Positions 1 to 8,396 of a DNA stretch of 64,000 nt are shown piece by piece. Location: NCBI RefSeq assembly GCF_014644495.1, contig NZ_BMKU01000003.1, positions 244,690 to 308,689 on the forward strand. The letters run 5' to 3'. The notes under the pieces were generated by a model. The model ran no database searches and had not been told where the DNA came from. It saw only the letters and a program-made list of their open reading frames with translations. The translations under genes were made by a program, and so were the position numbers. The stretch comes from Pseudarthrobacter polychromogenes (GTDB lineage: Bacteria; Actinomycetota; Actinomycetes; Actinomycetales; Micrococcaceae). The stretch's first letter is position 1. Each line of letters starts with the position of its first letter.

Positions 1-844
1 CGCCGAAGGCCTGGAGGTAGGCCTCGTAGATGAGGGTGCTGGTGCCGGTTCCCAGCGGCGTCATGATCCGGATGAGGTCAAAGGCCTGCAGCGAACTCAG
101 CAAGCTGGTGATCAGCAGGAAGAACGTGGTGGGGGACAGGAGCGGAAGCGACATGGTGATGAACCGCCGGAACCCGTTGGCGCCGTCCAGCGAGGCAGCC
201 TCCATGACGTCCTGCGGCAGGGACTGGAGCCCTGCCAGGTACACCACCGCGCAGTACCCCAGGTTTTTCCAGACGTACACGAGGATCACCATGACCAGGG
301 AAAGCTGGGGGTCGTTGATCCACTGCGGACTCTGCTGGCCGATGCCCCGGAGCAGCCAGGCCAGGACGCCGTAGCCGGGATCGAAAATGAAGAGCCACAC
401 AAGGCCCACGCCGACGCCGGACAGGACGTAGGGGGCGAACACCGCCGAGCGGGCGAACGTGGTTCCCCGGACTTTCGCGTTCAGCGCCAGCGCGATGAGC
501 AGTCCCAGGATCATGGATCCGCCCACAGTGACCACCGTGAAGATCGCGGTGGTGCCCAGTACCTTGGAGGCGTCGTCGCTGGTGAAGAAGGTGACGTAGT
601 TGTTGATGCCCACCACGGTGGCAGACGGTGACCCCAGGGTCCAGTCCAGCGTTGAGTAGTAGATGTTGCTGACCAGCGGCCGGTAGGTGAAGACGGCGAT
701 CAGTACCAGGTTGGGCAAAGCGAGGGCAAGGAACACGAAGAAGTCCCGTCGGGTTCTCTGCGTCCAGCGCCGGCGTCGCGGGGCGGCGGCCGGTCCGGGC
801 TTCGTGGGCTTGGTGGACGGATGGGGTGCGAGTTGACGGGTCAT
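1..844 (-). CDS. Sugar ABC transporter permease (MalF/UgpA type), 3' end cut by window edge
   Basis: Inner-membrane permease of a binding-protein-dependent carbohydrate ABC importer. The 281 residues present show an Arg-rich cytoplasmic N-terminus (about 24-33), a first membrane segment at 36-54, further segments near 100-120, 136-155 and 184-205, and the EAA loop that docks on the ATPase (EAASLDGANGF from residue 215, followed by LPLLSP). The ATG at 844 fits because translation from it runs open to the window edge. A TAGACT hexamer at 896-901 (minus strand) could be its -10. The gene diverges from the peptidase at 1084. No binding protein or second permease is visible on this side, so partners would lie beyond base 1. 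The sugar cannot be told from the sequence. Confidence 0.88.
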   Translation of the reverse strand, partial: MTRQLAPHPSTKPTKPGPAAAPRRRRWTQRTRRDFFVFLALALPNLVLIAVFTYRPLVSNIYYSTLDWTLGSPSATVVGINNYVTFFTSDDASKVLGTTAIFTVVTVGGSMILGLLIALALNAKVRGTTFARSAVFAPYVLSGVGVGLVWLFIFDPGYGVLAWLLRGIGQQSPQWINDPQLSLVMVILVYVWKNLGYCAVVYLAGLQSLPQDVMEAASLDGANGFRRFITMSLPLLSPTTFFLLITSLLSSLQAFDLIRIMTPLGTGTSTLIYEAYLQAFG

Positions 845-1083
845 GCGGTCTCTCACGGGATTCGTGCCTGCTCGTGGCTGGCCGTGGTCGGGGGAGTCTA
901 GCCATTACTTCACCACATGGTCAGTAGGCAGAAAGCCGCAAGTGTCCTCGTCAAAGGACTGTTATCCGAGGCTTCGTTGCCCGTTAACGCTGTGTTGCCT
1001 GCAGTCTTGCACAAAGTTTGTTTGAAAGGCAGGGACCCGCCCGTATTCATCCGTTTGATGGCCAAAAGGGCAGAATGGGTGCC

Positions 1084-2079
1084 ATGGGAGCAATCACTGA
1101 CGTGCCGGGAATGCGGGTGGGGCACCAGCAAAAGTCCGGCGAGGGCTGGCTGACTGGTGTCACGGTGGTCCTGCCGCCGCCCGGGACCTGCGGGTCGGTC
1201 GATGTGCAGGGCGGCGGACCGGCCACCCATGAAACCGACGCCTTGGATCCCACCACGCTCGTCAGCACCGTCGACGCCGTTGTCCTCACCGGCGGCAGCG
1301 CCTACGGCCTTGCCTCCGCCGCCGGCGCCCAGCGCTGGTGCGAGGAGAACGGCCGCGGGTTTGCGGTGCCCGGGGGAGTAGTCCCGATCGTGCCGGCAGC
1401 CGCGATCTTCGACCTGGGCAGGGGCGGGGACTTTTCGGCACGTCCGACGGCGGACATGGGCTACACGGCAACCGCCGCCGCTGCGGCGCAACTGGAAGGG
1501 CACGACGTCGGACGCGGCAACGTGGGTGCCGGCACCGGCGCCGTCATGGCCCGGACGTACAAAGGCGGGATAGGCACAGCTTCGGCGACGCTCGACAACG
1601 GCGTCGTGGTCGGTGCACTTGTAGTAGTGAACGCGCTGGGACTTCCGTTTGGCACAACGACCCAGCTGACGGAGCCCGGCAGCGTGCGTCTAAGCGAGGA
1701 ACGAGCGAGCACGCCGAGGGCTTCGGCTGATGGGGCGGAAGCCAGCCAAGGGACACCCCTCAACACCACCCTTGTTGTCGTGGCGACCAATGCTGTCCTT
1801 GATGTGGCCGAGTGTAAGCGGACTGCAGCTGCATCACATGCTGGTATCGCGAGAGCTCTGAATCCTTCGCACACGTTGGCTGACGGGGACACTGTTTTCT
1901 GCCTGTCTACCCAGGCCGTGGCACTCGACCGCTCGGACGAAGCTGCCCGCCAGTTCAGCCTGATCACCTTGCAAAGCGCGGCAGCCGACGTCGTACGGTT
2001 GGCCATCCTTGACGGCGTGGCCGGCGCGGAGGCCGTAAGCACTCCCGCCGGCGATTATGGTGTGTACGGCGCCCGGTAG
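1084..2079 (+). CDS. P1 (DmpA/L-aminopeptidase) family N-terminal-nucleophile hydrolase
   Basis: Member of peptidase family S58/P1 (L-aminopeptidase/D-esterase), whose precursor cleaves itself so that an internal Ser or Thr becomes the N-terminal nucleophile. The start reads MGAITDVPGMRVGHQ, the usual opening of the family. A GGSAYGLASAAG block lies in the alpha part, and the expected cleavage site with candidate nucleophile threonines is in PLNTTLVVVATNA (N227, T228, T229). The protein is 331 aa. Start choice: CAGAAT at 1071-1076 lies 7 bases before ATG 1084, as in leaderless genes. An ATG at 1075 behind AAAAGGG is the alternative. The natural substrate is unknown. Confidence 0.85.
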   Translation: MGAITDVPGMRVGHQQKSGEGWLTGVTVVLPPPGTCGSVDVQGGGPATHETDALDPTTLVSTVDAVVLTGGSAYGLASAAGAQRWCEENGRGFAVPGGVVPIVPAAAIFDLGRGGDFSARPTADMGYTATAAAAAQLEGHDVGRGNVGAGTGAVMARTYKGGIGTASATLDNGVVVGALVVVNALGLPFGTTTQLTEPGSVRLSEERASTPRASADGAEASQGTPLNTTLVVVATNAVLDVAECKRTAAASHAGIARALNPSHTLADGDTVFCLSTQAVALDRSDEAARQFSLITLQSAAADVVRLAILDGVAGAEAVSTPAGDYGVYGAR

Positions 2080-2094
2080 GTTACCATTGCCGAT

Positions 2095-2123
2095 TTAACT
2101 TTTCCGGTGATACGGAGTAGTGT
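2095..2123 (+). promoter_or_regulatory. Candidate promoter of the infA/alpha operon
   Basis: TTAACT at 2095-2100 and TAGTGT at 2118-2123 are separated by 17 bases, which fits a vegetative sigma factor promoter. Transcription would start near 2130 and give a leader of about 120 bases before infA. This is a pattern match only. Confidence 0.4.
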
Positions 2124-2250
2124 TGCTTGTTGGTTGTCTGGACTGCCACGCCCTTTTGGGTCTGGAGCCGGCAATCGATCCAACCAAAACGTTCGTGGCC
2201 ATGCCCGGTGCAATCCGGCAGGGCTGCGGCAACAACAGTTAGCGGAGGGT

Positions 2251-2472
2251 ATGGCCAAGAAGGACGGGGTCATTGAGATCGAAGGCGTTGTGACCGAGGC
2301 GCTGCCTAACGCGATGTTTCGCGTTGAGCTCACCAACAAGCACATCGTTCTGGCACACATCTCTGGAAAGATGCGTCAGCACTACATCCGAATCCTCCCT
2401 GAGGACCGCGTAGTGGTGGAGCTGAGCCCGTACGACCTCACCCGTGGTCGTATCGTCTACCGCTACAAGTAA
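2251..2472 (+). CDS. infA: Translation initiation factor IF-1
   Basis: IF-1 binds the 30S A site during initiation with IF-2 and IF-3. The 73-aa product begins [12 protein letters not shown] and ends [10 protein letters not shown], spanning the single S1-like OB fold of the family at its normal length. The ATG at 2251 is preceded by GCGGAGGGT, a good ribosome-binding site. An upstream in-frame ATG at 2107 would add a tail not found in IF-1 and has no ribosome-binding site. It heads the order infA-rpmJ-rpsM-rpsK-rpoA-rplQ typical of actinobacteria. Confidence 0.98.
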   Translation: MAKKDGVIEIEGVVTEALPNAMFRVELTNKHIVLAHISGKMRQHYIRILPEDRVVVELSPYDLTRGRIVYRYK

Positions 2473-2542
2473 ATTGCTGGGCGGCTCCAGTGCGAGCTGG
2501 CTGCCGCTCCAGTTGACCAACTGTTACACGCAAAGGAATGCC

Positions 2543-2656
2543 ATGAAGGTCAAGCCGAGCGTCAAGCAGATCTGCGAAAAGTGCAAAGTGATCCGCCGTA
2601 ATGGCCGGGTCATGGTGATCTGCGAGAACCCGCGCCACAAGCAGCGCCAGGGCTAA
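2543..2656 (+). CDS. rpmJ: 50S ribosomal protein L36
   Basis: A 37-aa zinc-ribbon protein of the large subunit. Its four zinc ligands are visible as ICEKCK and ICENPRHKQ (Cys, Cys, Cys, His), so this is the C+ zinc-binding form. AAAGGA at 2532-2537 lies just upstream of ATG 2543. It follows infA by 70 bases and precedes rpsM by 183 bases; that second gap holds a short hairpin (TGGGTT-gct-AACCCA) and nothing else I recognise. Confidence 0.97.
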   Translation: MKVKPSVKQICEKCKVIRRNGRVMVICENPRHKQRQG

Positions 2657-2839
2657 TTCCCCTCATCGGGAAATCCTGGGTTGCTAACCCACGCAAGTAA
2701 ATAAAGGCAGCACAAGCTGATCTGGAACATTTAGCTCGAAAGAGTCCGGACAGCTAACCCCCGGTCGGAGGCTGGGGCCGCACAGAACGTGCGGGTGTAC
2801 TGCCTACGACCTCCGGTTTATTCAAGGAGTACTGCCACT

Positions 2840-3214
2840 ATGGCTCGTCTCGCTGGCGTAGACATTCCCCGCGAAAAGCGGCTGGAAATTGCGCTTACTT
2901 ACATCTACGGCGTGGGCAAGACCCGTGCACACGAAACCCTGGCTGCCACTGGCATCAGCGCCGACGTTCGCGTCAAGGACCTGACTGATGCACAGCTGGT
3001 TGAGCTGCGTGACTACATTGAAGGCAACTACAAGGTTGAGGGTGACCTTCGCCGCGAAGTAGCAGCGGATATCCGCCGCAAGGTTGAAATCGGCAGCTAC
3101 GAAGGCCTGCGCCACCGCAAGGGCCTGCCCGTACGCGGACAGCGTACGAAGACCAACGCCCGTACCCGCAAGGGCCCGAAGCGCACCGTCGCCGGCAAGA
3201 AGAAGGCCCGTTAA
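2840..3214 (+). CDS. rpsM: 30S ribosomal protein S13
   Basis: S13 sits in the head of the small subunit and contacts the P-site tRNA and the bridges to the 50S. The 124-aa sequence begins [14 protein letters not shown] and carries the family signature around [14 protein letters not shown], followed by the basic tail that reaches the tRNA ([18 protein letters not shown]). AAGGAG at 2824-2829 supports ATG 2840 over the earlier in-frame ATG at 2789. The next gene, rpsK, starts 54 bases downstream. Confidence 0.98.
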   Translation: MARLAGVDIPREKRLEIALTYIYGVGKTRAHETLAATGISADVRVKDLTDAQLVELRDYIEGNYKVEGDLRREVAADIRRKVEIGSYEGLRHRKGLPVRGQRTKTNARTRKGPKRTVAGKKKAR

Positions 3215-3268
3215 AATCCCCGCCGGGATTAACGGACTTTTCCCCAATAACTTTCTGTAGGAGAAATA

Positions 3269-3670
3269 ATGCCCCCGAAGACTCGTGGCGCGGTTCGCAA
3301 GCCGCGTAAGAAGGACAAGAAGAATATCGCGCTTGGCCAGGCGCACATCAAGAGCACGTTCAACAACACCATCGTTTCCATCACGGATCCGAACGGCGCT
3401 GTTATCTCCTGGGCTTCCTCAGGTGAGGTTGGCTTCAAGGGCTCGCGTAAGTCCACCCCGTTCGCAGCCCAGATGGCTGCCGAAGCTGCTGCCAAGCGTG
3501 CCCAGGAGCACGGCATGCGCAAGGTTGACGTTTTCGTCAAGGGCCCGGGTTCCGGACGCGAGACCGCGATCCGTTCGCTGCAGGCCGCAGGCCTCGAGGT
3601 TGGCTCCATCCAGGACGTCACCCCCGCTGCGCACAACGGCTGCCGCCCGCCGAAGCGCCGCCGCGTCTAA
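3269..3670 (+). CDS. rpsK: 30S ribosomal protein S11
   Basis: S11 lines the platform of the small subunit near the E site. The 133-aa product has the expected core ([15 protein letters not shown], then [18 protein letters not shown]) and ends in [11 protein letters not shown], the usual C-terminus. GTAGGAG precedes ATG 3269. In many bacteria rpsD (S4) follows directly; here the next gene is rpoA after a strong hairpin. Confidence 0.98.
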   Translation: MPPKTRGAVRKPRKKDKKNIALGQAHIKSTFNNTIVSITDPNGAVISWASSGEVGFKGSRKSTPFAAQMAAEAAAKRAQEHGMRKVDVFVKGPGSGRETAIRSLQAAGLEVGSIQDVTPAAHNGCRPPKRRRV

Positions 3671-3689
3671 GGCTTTCCACGCCGCATGA

Positions 3690-3721
3690 GCTTGCCCGGA
3701 CCGTTGATGGTCCGGGCAAGC
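3690..3721 (+). terminator. Hairpin between rpsK and rpoA
   Basis: A perfect inverted repeat with 13-base arms (3690-3702 and 3709-3721) around a 6-base loop GTTGAT. It has no following T-run, so it may be an attenuator or an RNA-processing or stability element rather than a full terminator. It lies exactly where rpsD would be expected. Confidence 0.7.
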
Positions 3722-3801
3722 CCAGCGCGTTAAGTCTTCAGACCGAATTTCCACCACCTGTGTTGCGTCATATAGCGGATGCTCGCCGAAAGGAAACCTA
3801 A

Positions 3802-4812
3802 GTGCTCATTGCACAGCGCCCCACCCTCTCCGAAGAGGTAGTCTCCGAAAACCGTTCGCGTTTCATCATTGAACCGCTGGAACCGGGCTTCGGCTACACC
3901 CTCGGAAACTCCCTCCGCCGTACCCTGCTCTCCTCCATCCCCGGTGCTGCCGTAACCAGCATCCGGATCGATGGCGTGCTGCACGAGTTCACCACGGTTC
4001 CGGGTGTCAAGGAAGATGTCACTGAGATCATCCTGAACATCAAGAGCCTCTCGGTTTCCTCCGAGCACGATGAGCCGGTTGTTGCCTACCTGCGCAAGCA
4101 GGGCCCCGGAGTCGTCACCGCCGCGGACATCGCTCCGCCGGCCGGCGTCGAATTCCACAACCCGGATCTGCACATCGCCACGCTGAACTCGAAGGGCAAG
4201 TTCGAACTCGAACTGACCATCGAGCGCGGCCGCGGCTACGTTTCGGCAGCTCAGAACAAGTCCGGCGACGCAGAGATCGGCCGTATCCCGGTCGACTCCA
4301 TCTACTCGCCGGTGCTGAAGGTTACTTTCCGCGTGGAAGCAACCCGTGTTGAGCAGCGCACCGACTTCGACAAGCTGATTGTCGACGTCGAGACCAAGCA
4401 GGCCATCGCCCCGCGCGATGCCGTCGCTTCCGCAGGCACCACCCTGGTGGAACTGTTCGGTCTGGCCCGTGAGCTGAACACCGCAGCTGAAGGTATCGAG
4501 ATCGGCCCGTCGCCCACCGACGCTGCCCTGGCAGCCGACATGGCACTGCCGATCGAGGATCTGGACCTCACCGTCCGTTCCTACAACTGCCTCAAGCGTG
4601 AGGGCATCCACACCGTGGGTGAACTCGTTGCCCGCTCCGAGGCTGACCTGATGGACATCCGCAACTTCGGTGCAAAGTCCATTGACGAGGTCAAGGCAAA
4701 GCTGGTTGAACTGGGCCTGTCCCTCAAGGACTCGCCTCCCGGTTTTGACCTCGCAGCACGCGCCGCAGCAATCGAAGAGGACGACGCCGCCTTCGGCGAC
4801 GACGAACTCTAA
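3802..4812 (+). CDS. rpoA: RNA polymerase alpha subunit
   Basis: Alpha dimerises to start assembly of RNA polymerase; its C-terminal domain contacts upstream promoter DNA and activators. The 336-aa product has the N-terminal assembly domain ([20 protein letters not shown] near residue 30) and the C-terminal helix-hairpin-helix domain ([18 protein letters not shown], then [12 protein letters not shown]), with an acidic tail ending [12 protein letters not shown]. It starts at GTG 3802 behind AAAGGAAA. Length and domains are normal for actinobacteria. Confidence 0.98.
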
Positions 4813-4883
4813 ACCAGACCTTGGCCGGCGGGCAGGCACCATGGTGTGCACCGCCCACGGCTTCCATTTGAGGAGAAACAATT

Positions 4884-5480
4884 ATGCCTACCCCCACTAA
4901 GGGTCCGCGCCTCGGAGGCGGCCCGGCTCACGAGCGCCTCATGCTCGCGAACCTGGCAGCATCCCTGTTCGAGCACAAGCGGATCACCACCACGGTGACC
5001 AAGGCCAAGCGCCTGAAGCCGTACGCAGAGCGCCTGGTGACCTTCGCCAAGCGTGGTGACCTCGCTTCCCGCCGCCGGGTCCTCGGCCTGATCAGCAACA
5101 AGGGCGTCGTCCACGAGCTGTTCACCGACATCGCCCAGGCTGTGGAGAACCGCGACGGCGGCTACACCCGCATCACCAAGATCGGCAACCGCAAGGGCGA
5201 CAACGCTCCCATGGCTGTCATCGAACTCGTTCTTGAGCCCGTTTCCGCCAAGCAGGCCGTTGTAGCCGAGGCTACCTCCGCTGCCAAGCGCGACGCCGAC
5301 AAGAAGGAAGCCGCTGCTGCTCCGGTCGCAGAAGAGGCTCCCGAGGCTGAGGCCGCCGAGGCCCCCGCTGCTGACGAAGCTGCTGAGGCACCTGCTGCTG
5401 AAGAAGCTGCAACCGAAGAGGCCCCGGCCGCTGAGGAAGCACCTGAGGCTCCCGTAGCCGAGGAAAAGGACGCGAAGTAA
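4884..5480 (+). CDS. rplQ: 50S ribosomal protein L17 with long Ala/Glu-rich tail
   Basis: L17 binds 23S rRNA near the exit tunnel. Residues 1-120 match the normal protein ([20 protein letters not shown], then [16 protein letters not shown]). They are followed by about 70 residues made almost only of Ala, Glu, Pro and Asp (for example [20 protein letters not shown]), taking it to 198 aa. Such acidic low-complexity tails occur on L17 of several actinobacteria; the function is not known to me. AGGAGAAA lies before ATG 4884. This is the last gene of the alpha operon before its terminator. Confidence 0.96.
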   Translation: MPTPTKGPRLGGGPAHERLMLANLAASLFEHKRITTTVTKAKRLKPYAERLVTFAKRGDLASRRRVLGLISNKGVVHELFTDIAQAVENRDGGYTRITKIGNRKGDNAPMAVIELVLEPVSAKQAVVAEATSAAKRDADKKEAAAAPVAEEAPEAEAAEAPAADEAAEAPAAEEAATEEAPAAEEAPEAPVAEEKDAK

Positions 5481-5497
5481 TTCGCTGATGTTCTTCG

Positions 5498-5515
5498 CAT
5501 AGACTTGAGTCTATG
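5498..5515 (+). promoter_or_regulatory. Leaderless promoter and palindrome at the truA start
   Basis: The palindrome CATAGACT-TG-AGTCTATG has perfect 8-base arms and overlaps the ATG at 5513. Its left arm contains the candidate -10 TAGACT (5500-5505), 7 bases before the ATG, the spacing of actinobacterial leaderless promoters. Polymerase start site, possible repressor site and start codon would therefore coincide. Confidence 0.6.
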
Positions 5516-6406
5516 AACGACCAAAAACCCGCGGCCCCCGTATTGGGGGGCGGCGGGTTTTTGCGTGTCCGGCTTGATGTGTCCTACGACGGCGGCCCGT
5601 TCAGCGGGTGGGCGCTGCAGCCGGGCCGGAGGACCGTCCAGGGGGTCCTGGAGGAAGCCCTGCACCTGCTGGTCCGCCGGCCTATCCGCGTGACGGTCGC
5701 CGGCCGCACCGACGCGGGGGTGCACGCCCGCGGCCAGGTGGTCCACCTGGACCTGACGGAAGCCGAGTGGCAGGGACTGCCGCGGGGGCACGAACTCGAT
5801 CCCGCCGTCGCCATGCTGCGCCGCATCCGGGGCGCACTGAGCCGGATCCTTGGTGACCTGACAGGCGCAGTGGAGGTGCACCGCATTTCGCTGGCGCCGG
5901 AGGGCTTCGACGCCCGCTTCTCAGCCCTCTGGCGGCGGTACAGTTACCGGATCGCGGACGGGCCCGCCCTGTGGGACCCGCTGGAACGCTACTTCACCCT
6001 CTGGCACAAGAACCCGCTGGACGTTGTGTTGCTCAACGAGGGCTCGTCCAAGCTGCTGGGGCTCCAGAACTTCCTGTCCTTCTGCAAGCCCCGCGAGGGC
6101 GCCACCACCATCCGTGAGCTGCAGCGCTTTGAGTTCGCGCGGGGGGAGGACGGCGTCATTGTTGCTACGGTGCAGGCCGACGCGTTCTGCCACAACATGG
6201 TCCGGGCCCTGATCGGGTCTGCCCTGTACGTGGGGGAGGGCGTTGAGGAACCCGGCTGGCTGCACGAGCGGCTCCTGGCGAAGAAACGGGACGCGAAGTC
6301 GGTCCTTGCCGCGCCGCATCCGCTGGTTCTGGAAGAGGTCGCTTACCCGTCCGACGACGAGCTGCTGGCCCGGGCGGAGCTGACCCGGGCGCGGCGGGAG
6401 CACTAG
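5513..6406 (+). CDS. truA: tRNA pseudouridine(38-40) synthase TruA
   Basis: TruA converts uridines 38-40 of the tRNA anticodon arm to pseudouridine. The catalytic Asp is in AGRTDAGVHARGQV (near residue 66), and FLSFCKPREGATTIRELQ and ADAFCHNMVRALIG are further family blocks. From ATG 5513 the product is 297 aa, and its first 16 codons overlap the terminator hairpin at 5522-5563. From the in-frame TTG at 5561 it would begin LRVRLDVSYDGG, close to the usual TruA N-terminus. The -10 at 5500 favours ATG 5513 as a leaderless start, but the N-terminus stays unsettled. It is convergent with the histidine kinase gene. Confidence 0.95.
   Translation: MNDQKPAAPVLGGGGFLRVRLDVSYDGGPFSGWALQPGRRTVQGVLEEALHLLVRRPIRVTVAGRTDAGVHARGQVVHLDLTEAEWQGLPRGHELDPAVAMLRRIRGALSRILGDLTGAVEVHRISLAPEGFDARFSALWRRYSYRIADGPALWDPLERYFTLWHKNPLDVVLLNEGSSKLLGLQNFLSFCKPREGATTIRELQRFEFARGEDGVIVATVQADAFCHNMVRALIGSALYVGEGVEEPGWLHERLLAKKRDAKSVLAAPHPLVLEEVAYPSDDELLARAELTRARREH
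5522..5563 (+). terminator. Rho-independent terminator of the alpha operon, inside truA
   Basis: Arms CAAAAACCCGC (5522-5532) and GCGGGTTTTTG (5553-5563) pair perfectly, and the C-run 5535-5539 pairs with the G-run 5546-5550 inside. The descending arm ends in five T. This is the clearest intrinsic terminator in this part of the window, yet it lies within the apparent first 17 codons of truA. Confidence 0.85.
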
Positions 6407-6412
6407 TCCCCA

Positions 6413-6470
6413 TCGATTGTTCCGTACTTGTCGTTTTCAAGCCCGAAAACGACAAGTACACAGCAATCGA
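6413..6470. repeat. 58-bp interrupted palindrome between truA and the kinase gene
   Basis: Inner arms GTACTTGTCGTTTTC (6424-6438) and GAAAACGACAAGTAC (6445-6459) are perfect. Outer arms TCGATTG (6413-6419) and CAATCGA (6464-6470) are also perfect, with a mismatched bulge between. The core TGTCGTTTT recurs in the palindrome at 61522-61581. Placed between convergent genes, it could act as a two-way terminator and also belong to a dispersed palindromic repeat family. Confidence 0.75.
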
Positions 6471-6474
6471 TTCG

Positions 6475-8142
6475 CTAGAACGACGGCGGAGGGCCGTCCG
6501 CGGGCAAGGTCACCGTGAACGTGCTGCCCTTTCCCTGTCCGCTCTCACAGCTGATGGTGCCGCCGTGGCCTTCCACGATCATTTTGGTGATGGAGAGCCC
6601 CAGCCCGGCCCCCGAGATTGAGGCCCGCTGGGCGGATTCCGTACGGAAGAAGCGTTTGAAGACCCTGGCGCTGTCCTCCCGGGACATTCCCATTCCGGTG
6701 TCGCTGACGCTGAGCTGGACCCAGTCCTTGCCCGCACGGGCGCTGATGCTCACCGTGCCGCCGTCGGGGGAGTATTTGATGGCGTTGGACACCAAGTTGT
6801 CCAGCGCCTGCCCGATCCGGAGCGGATCCGCGTAGGCCCACAGGGGCGAGGGCACGTCCGCGCTGAGCCGGATGTGGGCCCGCTCGGCCTGTGCCTGCGC
6901 CGACCCCAGGCTCGTCTCCACCAGGCTGGCGAGGTCAGTCCTCTTCGGGTGCACATTCAGGGCAGCCGACGCCGACGCCGTCAGGTCCGCAACCAAGGCC
7001 AGCAGCCGTTCCGCGTTCCGCTGGACCACCAGCAAACGGTGGGCCACCTGCGGCGGCAGGGCGCCGGCGTCGTCCAGCACCAGGTCGATGTTGCCGATGA
7101 TGGAATTCAGGGGCGTCTTGAACTCGTGGGACACGTTCGAGACGAGCTCCTGGTTCGCGGCCAGTGCCTCCACCCAGCCTGTGACGTCGTTGTACACCAC
7201 AACGGCGCCGCTGAAGCTGCCGTCCTCGCCCACCAGTGGCCGGGCCGCCGTCGATACGGCCCGCTGGTCCGCTCCCTCGCCTGCCCACACCAGGTAGTCC
7301 GCGAAGGATTCCCCGGCGATGGCCCGGCTGATGGGGCGTTTCTCGGGCGGCAGCAGGGTCCGCCGGTCCTGCCCGAAAATCAGTTGGTGCCCCTGGCCGG
7401 GGACGGCGCCCTCCGCGCCGGTGGCCTCGCGAAAATGCCGCTGCCGGCTGTTGGACACCAGGAAATGCCCGTAACGGTCGACGGCGGCAATGCCGACGTC
7501 TGTTGCGTCAAGGACCGTCTGGAGCAGCTTTTCCCGTTCCCGGCTTTCGTGCAGCAGCTTCCGGAGCTCCCCGTCCTTCTTGGCCAGTTCCTGCTGCTGG
7601 AGCCGGAGGTGCACGCTGGCGAAGCGGATGGCGAGGGAGACGGAGAGCATCATGAGGGGAAAGAGGAGCACGGTGGTGATGTCCGAGGCGGTCAGGGCGG
7701 GGAAACGGCCGGCCAGGGACGGGACCATAATGAGCATGGTGCCGAAGAAACTCAGGACCAGGCTGCTGCGGGCCAGCATGCCCGAGGCCGAGAGCCAGAT
7801 CACCGGGAAGACCGCCAGGACTGCCAGTCCCGGGAGCAGGGGTGCGGCGCCGTTCCTGAGCAGCCCGATAGCCAGGAAATCCAGGATGGGGACCAGTAGG
7901 TAGGGCCGGTGGGCCAGGCGCTCCCAGGGCACCAGGAGGCAGCCGAGGAACAGGGCGCCGTGAAGGAGGATGCCGGAGAGGTAGACGAAGCTGTGCAGCA
8001 GGGTTGGCCAGGCGAAGGGAGTGGCCACGGCCAGCGCCGCCACGATCAACGTCAGCGGCAGCTGGCACAGGGCCACCTGAGCCCGTGGTCCGAGGCCACG
8101 GAAGAAGCGGGCAGGTCCGCGCTGGAACAGGTGCTCAGCCAT
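6475..8142 (-). CDS. Membrane PAS-domain sensor histidine kinase
   Basis: A 555-aa sensor kinase with about six membrane segments in residues 25-175, a helical linker (180-210), a PAS-like domain (about 208-325) and the kinase core. The H-box SHEFKTPLNS places the phosphorylated histidine at H339, N453 is in the N-box (DNLVSNAIKYSP), and the G boxes are DTGMGM (481-486) and GAGLGLSI (511-518), so all catalytic motifs are intact. The response regulator gene at 8397 diverges from it and is the likely partner. No ribosome-binding site is evident at ATG 8142; CTGAAT lies 7 bases upstream, so it may be leaderless. The signal sensed is unknown; the Tad pilus loci next door are possible targets. Confidence 0.92.
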   Translation of the reverse strand: MAEHLFQRGPARFFRGLGPRAQVALCQLPLTLIVAALAVATPFAWPTLLHSFVYLSGILLHGALFLGCLLVPWERLAHRPYLLVPILDFLAIGLLRNGAAPLLPGLAVLAVFPVIWLSASGMLARSSLVLSFFGTMLIMVPSLAGRFPALTASDITTVLLFPLMMLSVSLAIRFASVHLRLQQQELAKKDGELRKLLHESREREKLLQTVLDATDVGIAAVDRYGHFLVSNSRQRHFREATGAEGAVPGQGHQLIFGQDRRTLLPPEKRPISRAIAGESFADYLVWAGEGADQRAVSTAARPLVGEDGSFSGAVVVYNDVTGWVEALAANQELVSNVSHEFKTPLNSIIGNIDLVLDDAGALPPQVAHRLLVVQRNAERLLALVADLTASASAALNVHPKRTDLASLVETSLGSAQAQAERAHIRLSADVPSPLWAYADPLRIGQALDNLVSNAIKYSPDGGTVSISARAGKDWVQLSVSDTGMGMSREDSARVFKRFFRTESAQRASISGAGLGLSITKMIVEGHGGTISCESGQGKGSTFTVTLPADGPPPSF

Positions 8143-8321
8143 TAGCGGGATTCAGTTCCCCGCGGTCTGGACCGGACAGCCGGTCCGCGCGTGCGCTCGA
8201 ATTCCTGCTGGCCACTCCCAGGCACATCCTTTCGTCTCATAATCCACATGTCTTGTCATAGTAATTGACTTTCCAAAATGACTGCTGAAAAGGATGTGAT
8301 CAGCAGGGCTTACTAGTAGCG

Positions 8322-8327
8322 TATAAA
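8322..8327 (+). promoter_or_regulatory. Candidate -10 for the response regulator gene
   Basis: TATAAA lies in the least GC-rich part of the 254-base gap between the divergent kinase and regulator genes. No good -35 is visible at 17 bases. The rest of that gap shows only a short GGACCG/CGGTCC inverted repeat near 8170-8185. Confidence 0.3.
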
Positions 8328-8396
8328 TGGTTGGAGCGGGTATGGCATTGGCGCTGGGCTGATGGGGGGCCATGTCCGCCTGGCACAGGGATATCA

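Noticed and set aside
2657..2839. Possible extra small ribosomal gene between rpmJ and rpsM
   Set aside because: Only a short hairpin and leader-like sequence are present; no open frame there has a ribosome-binding site or family motif.
3730..4881. 383-aa open frame antisense to rpoA
   Set aside because: It lies fully opposite rpoA and has no protein-like motifs; it is a codon-bias shadow.
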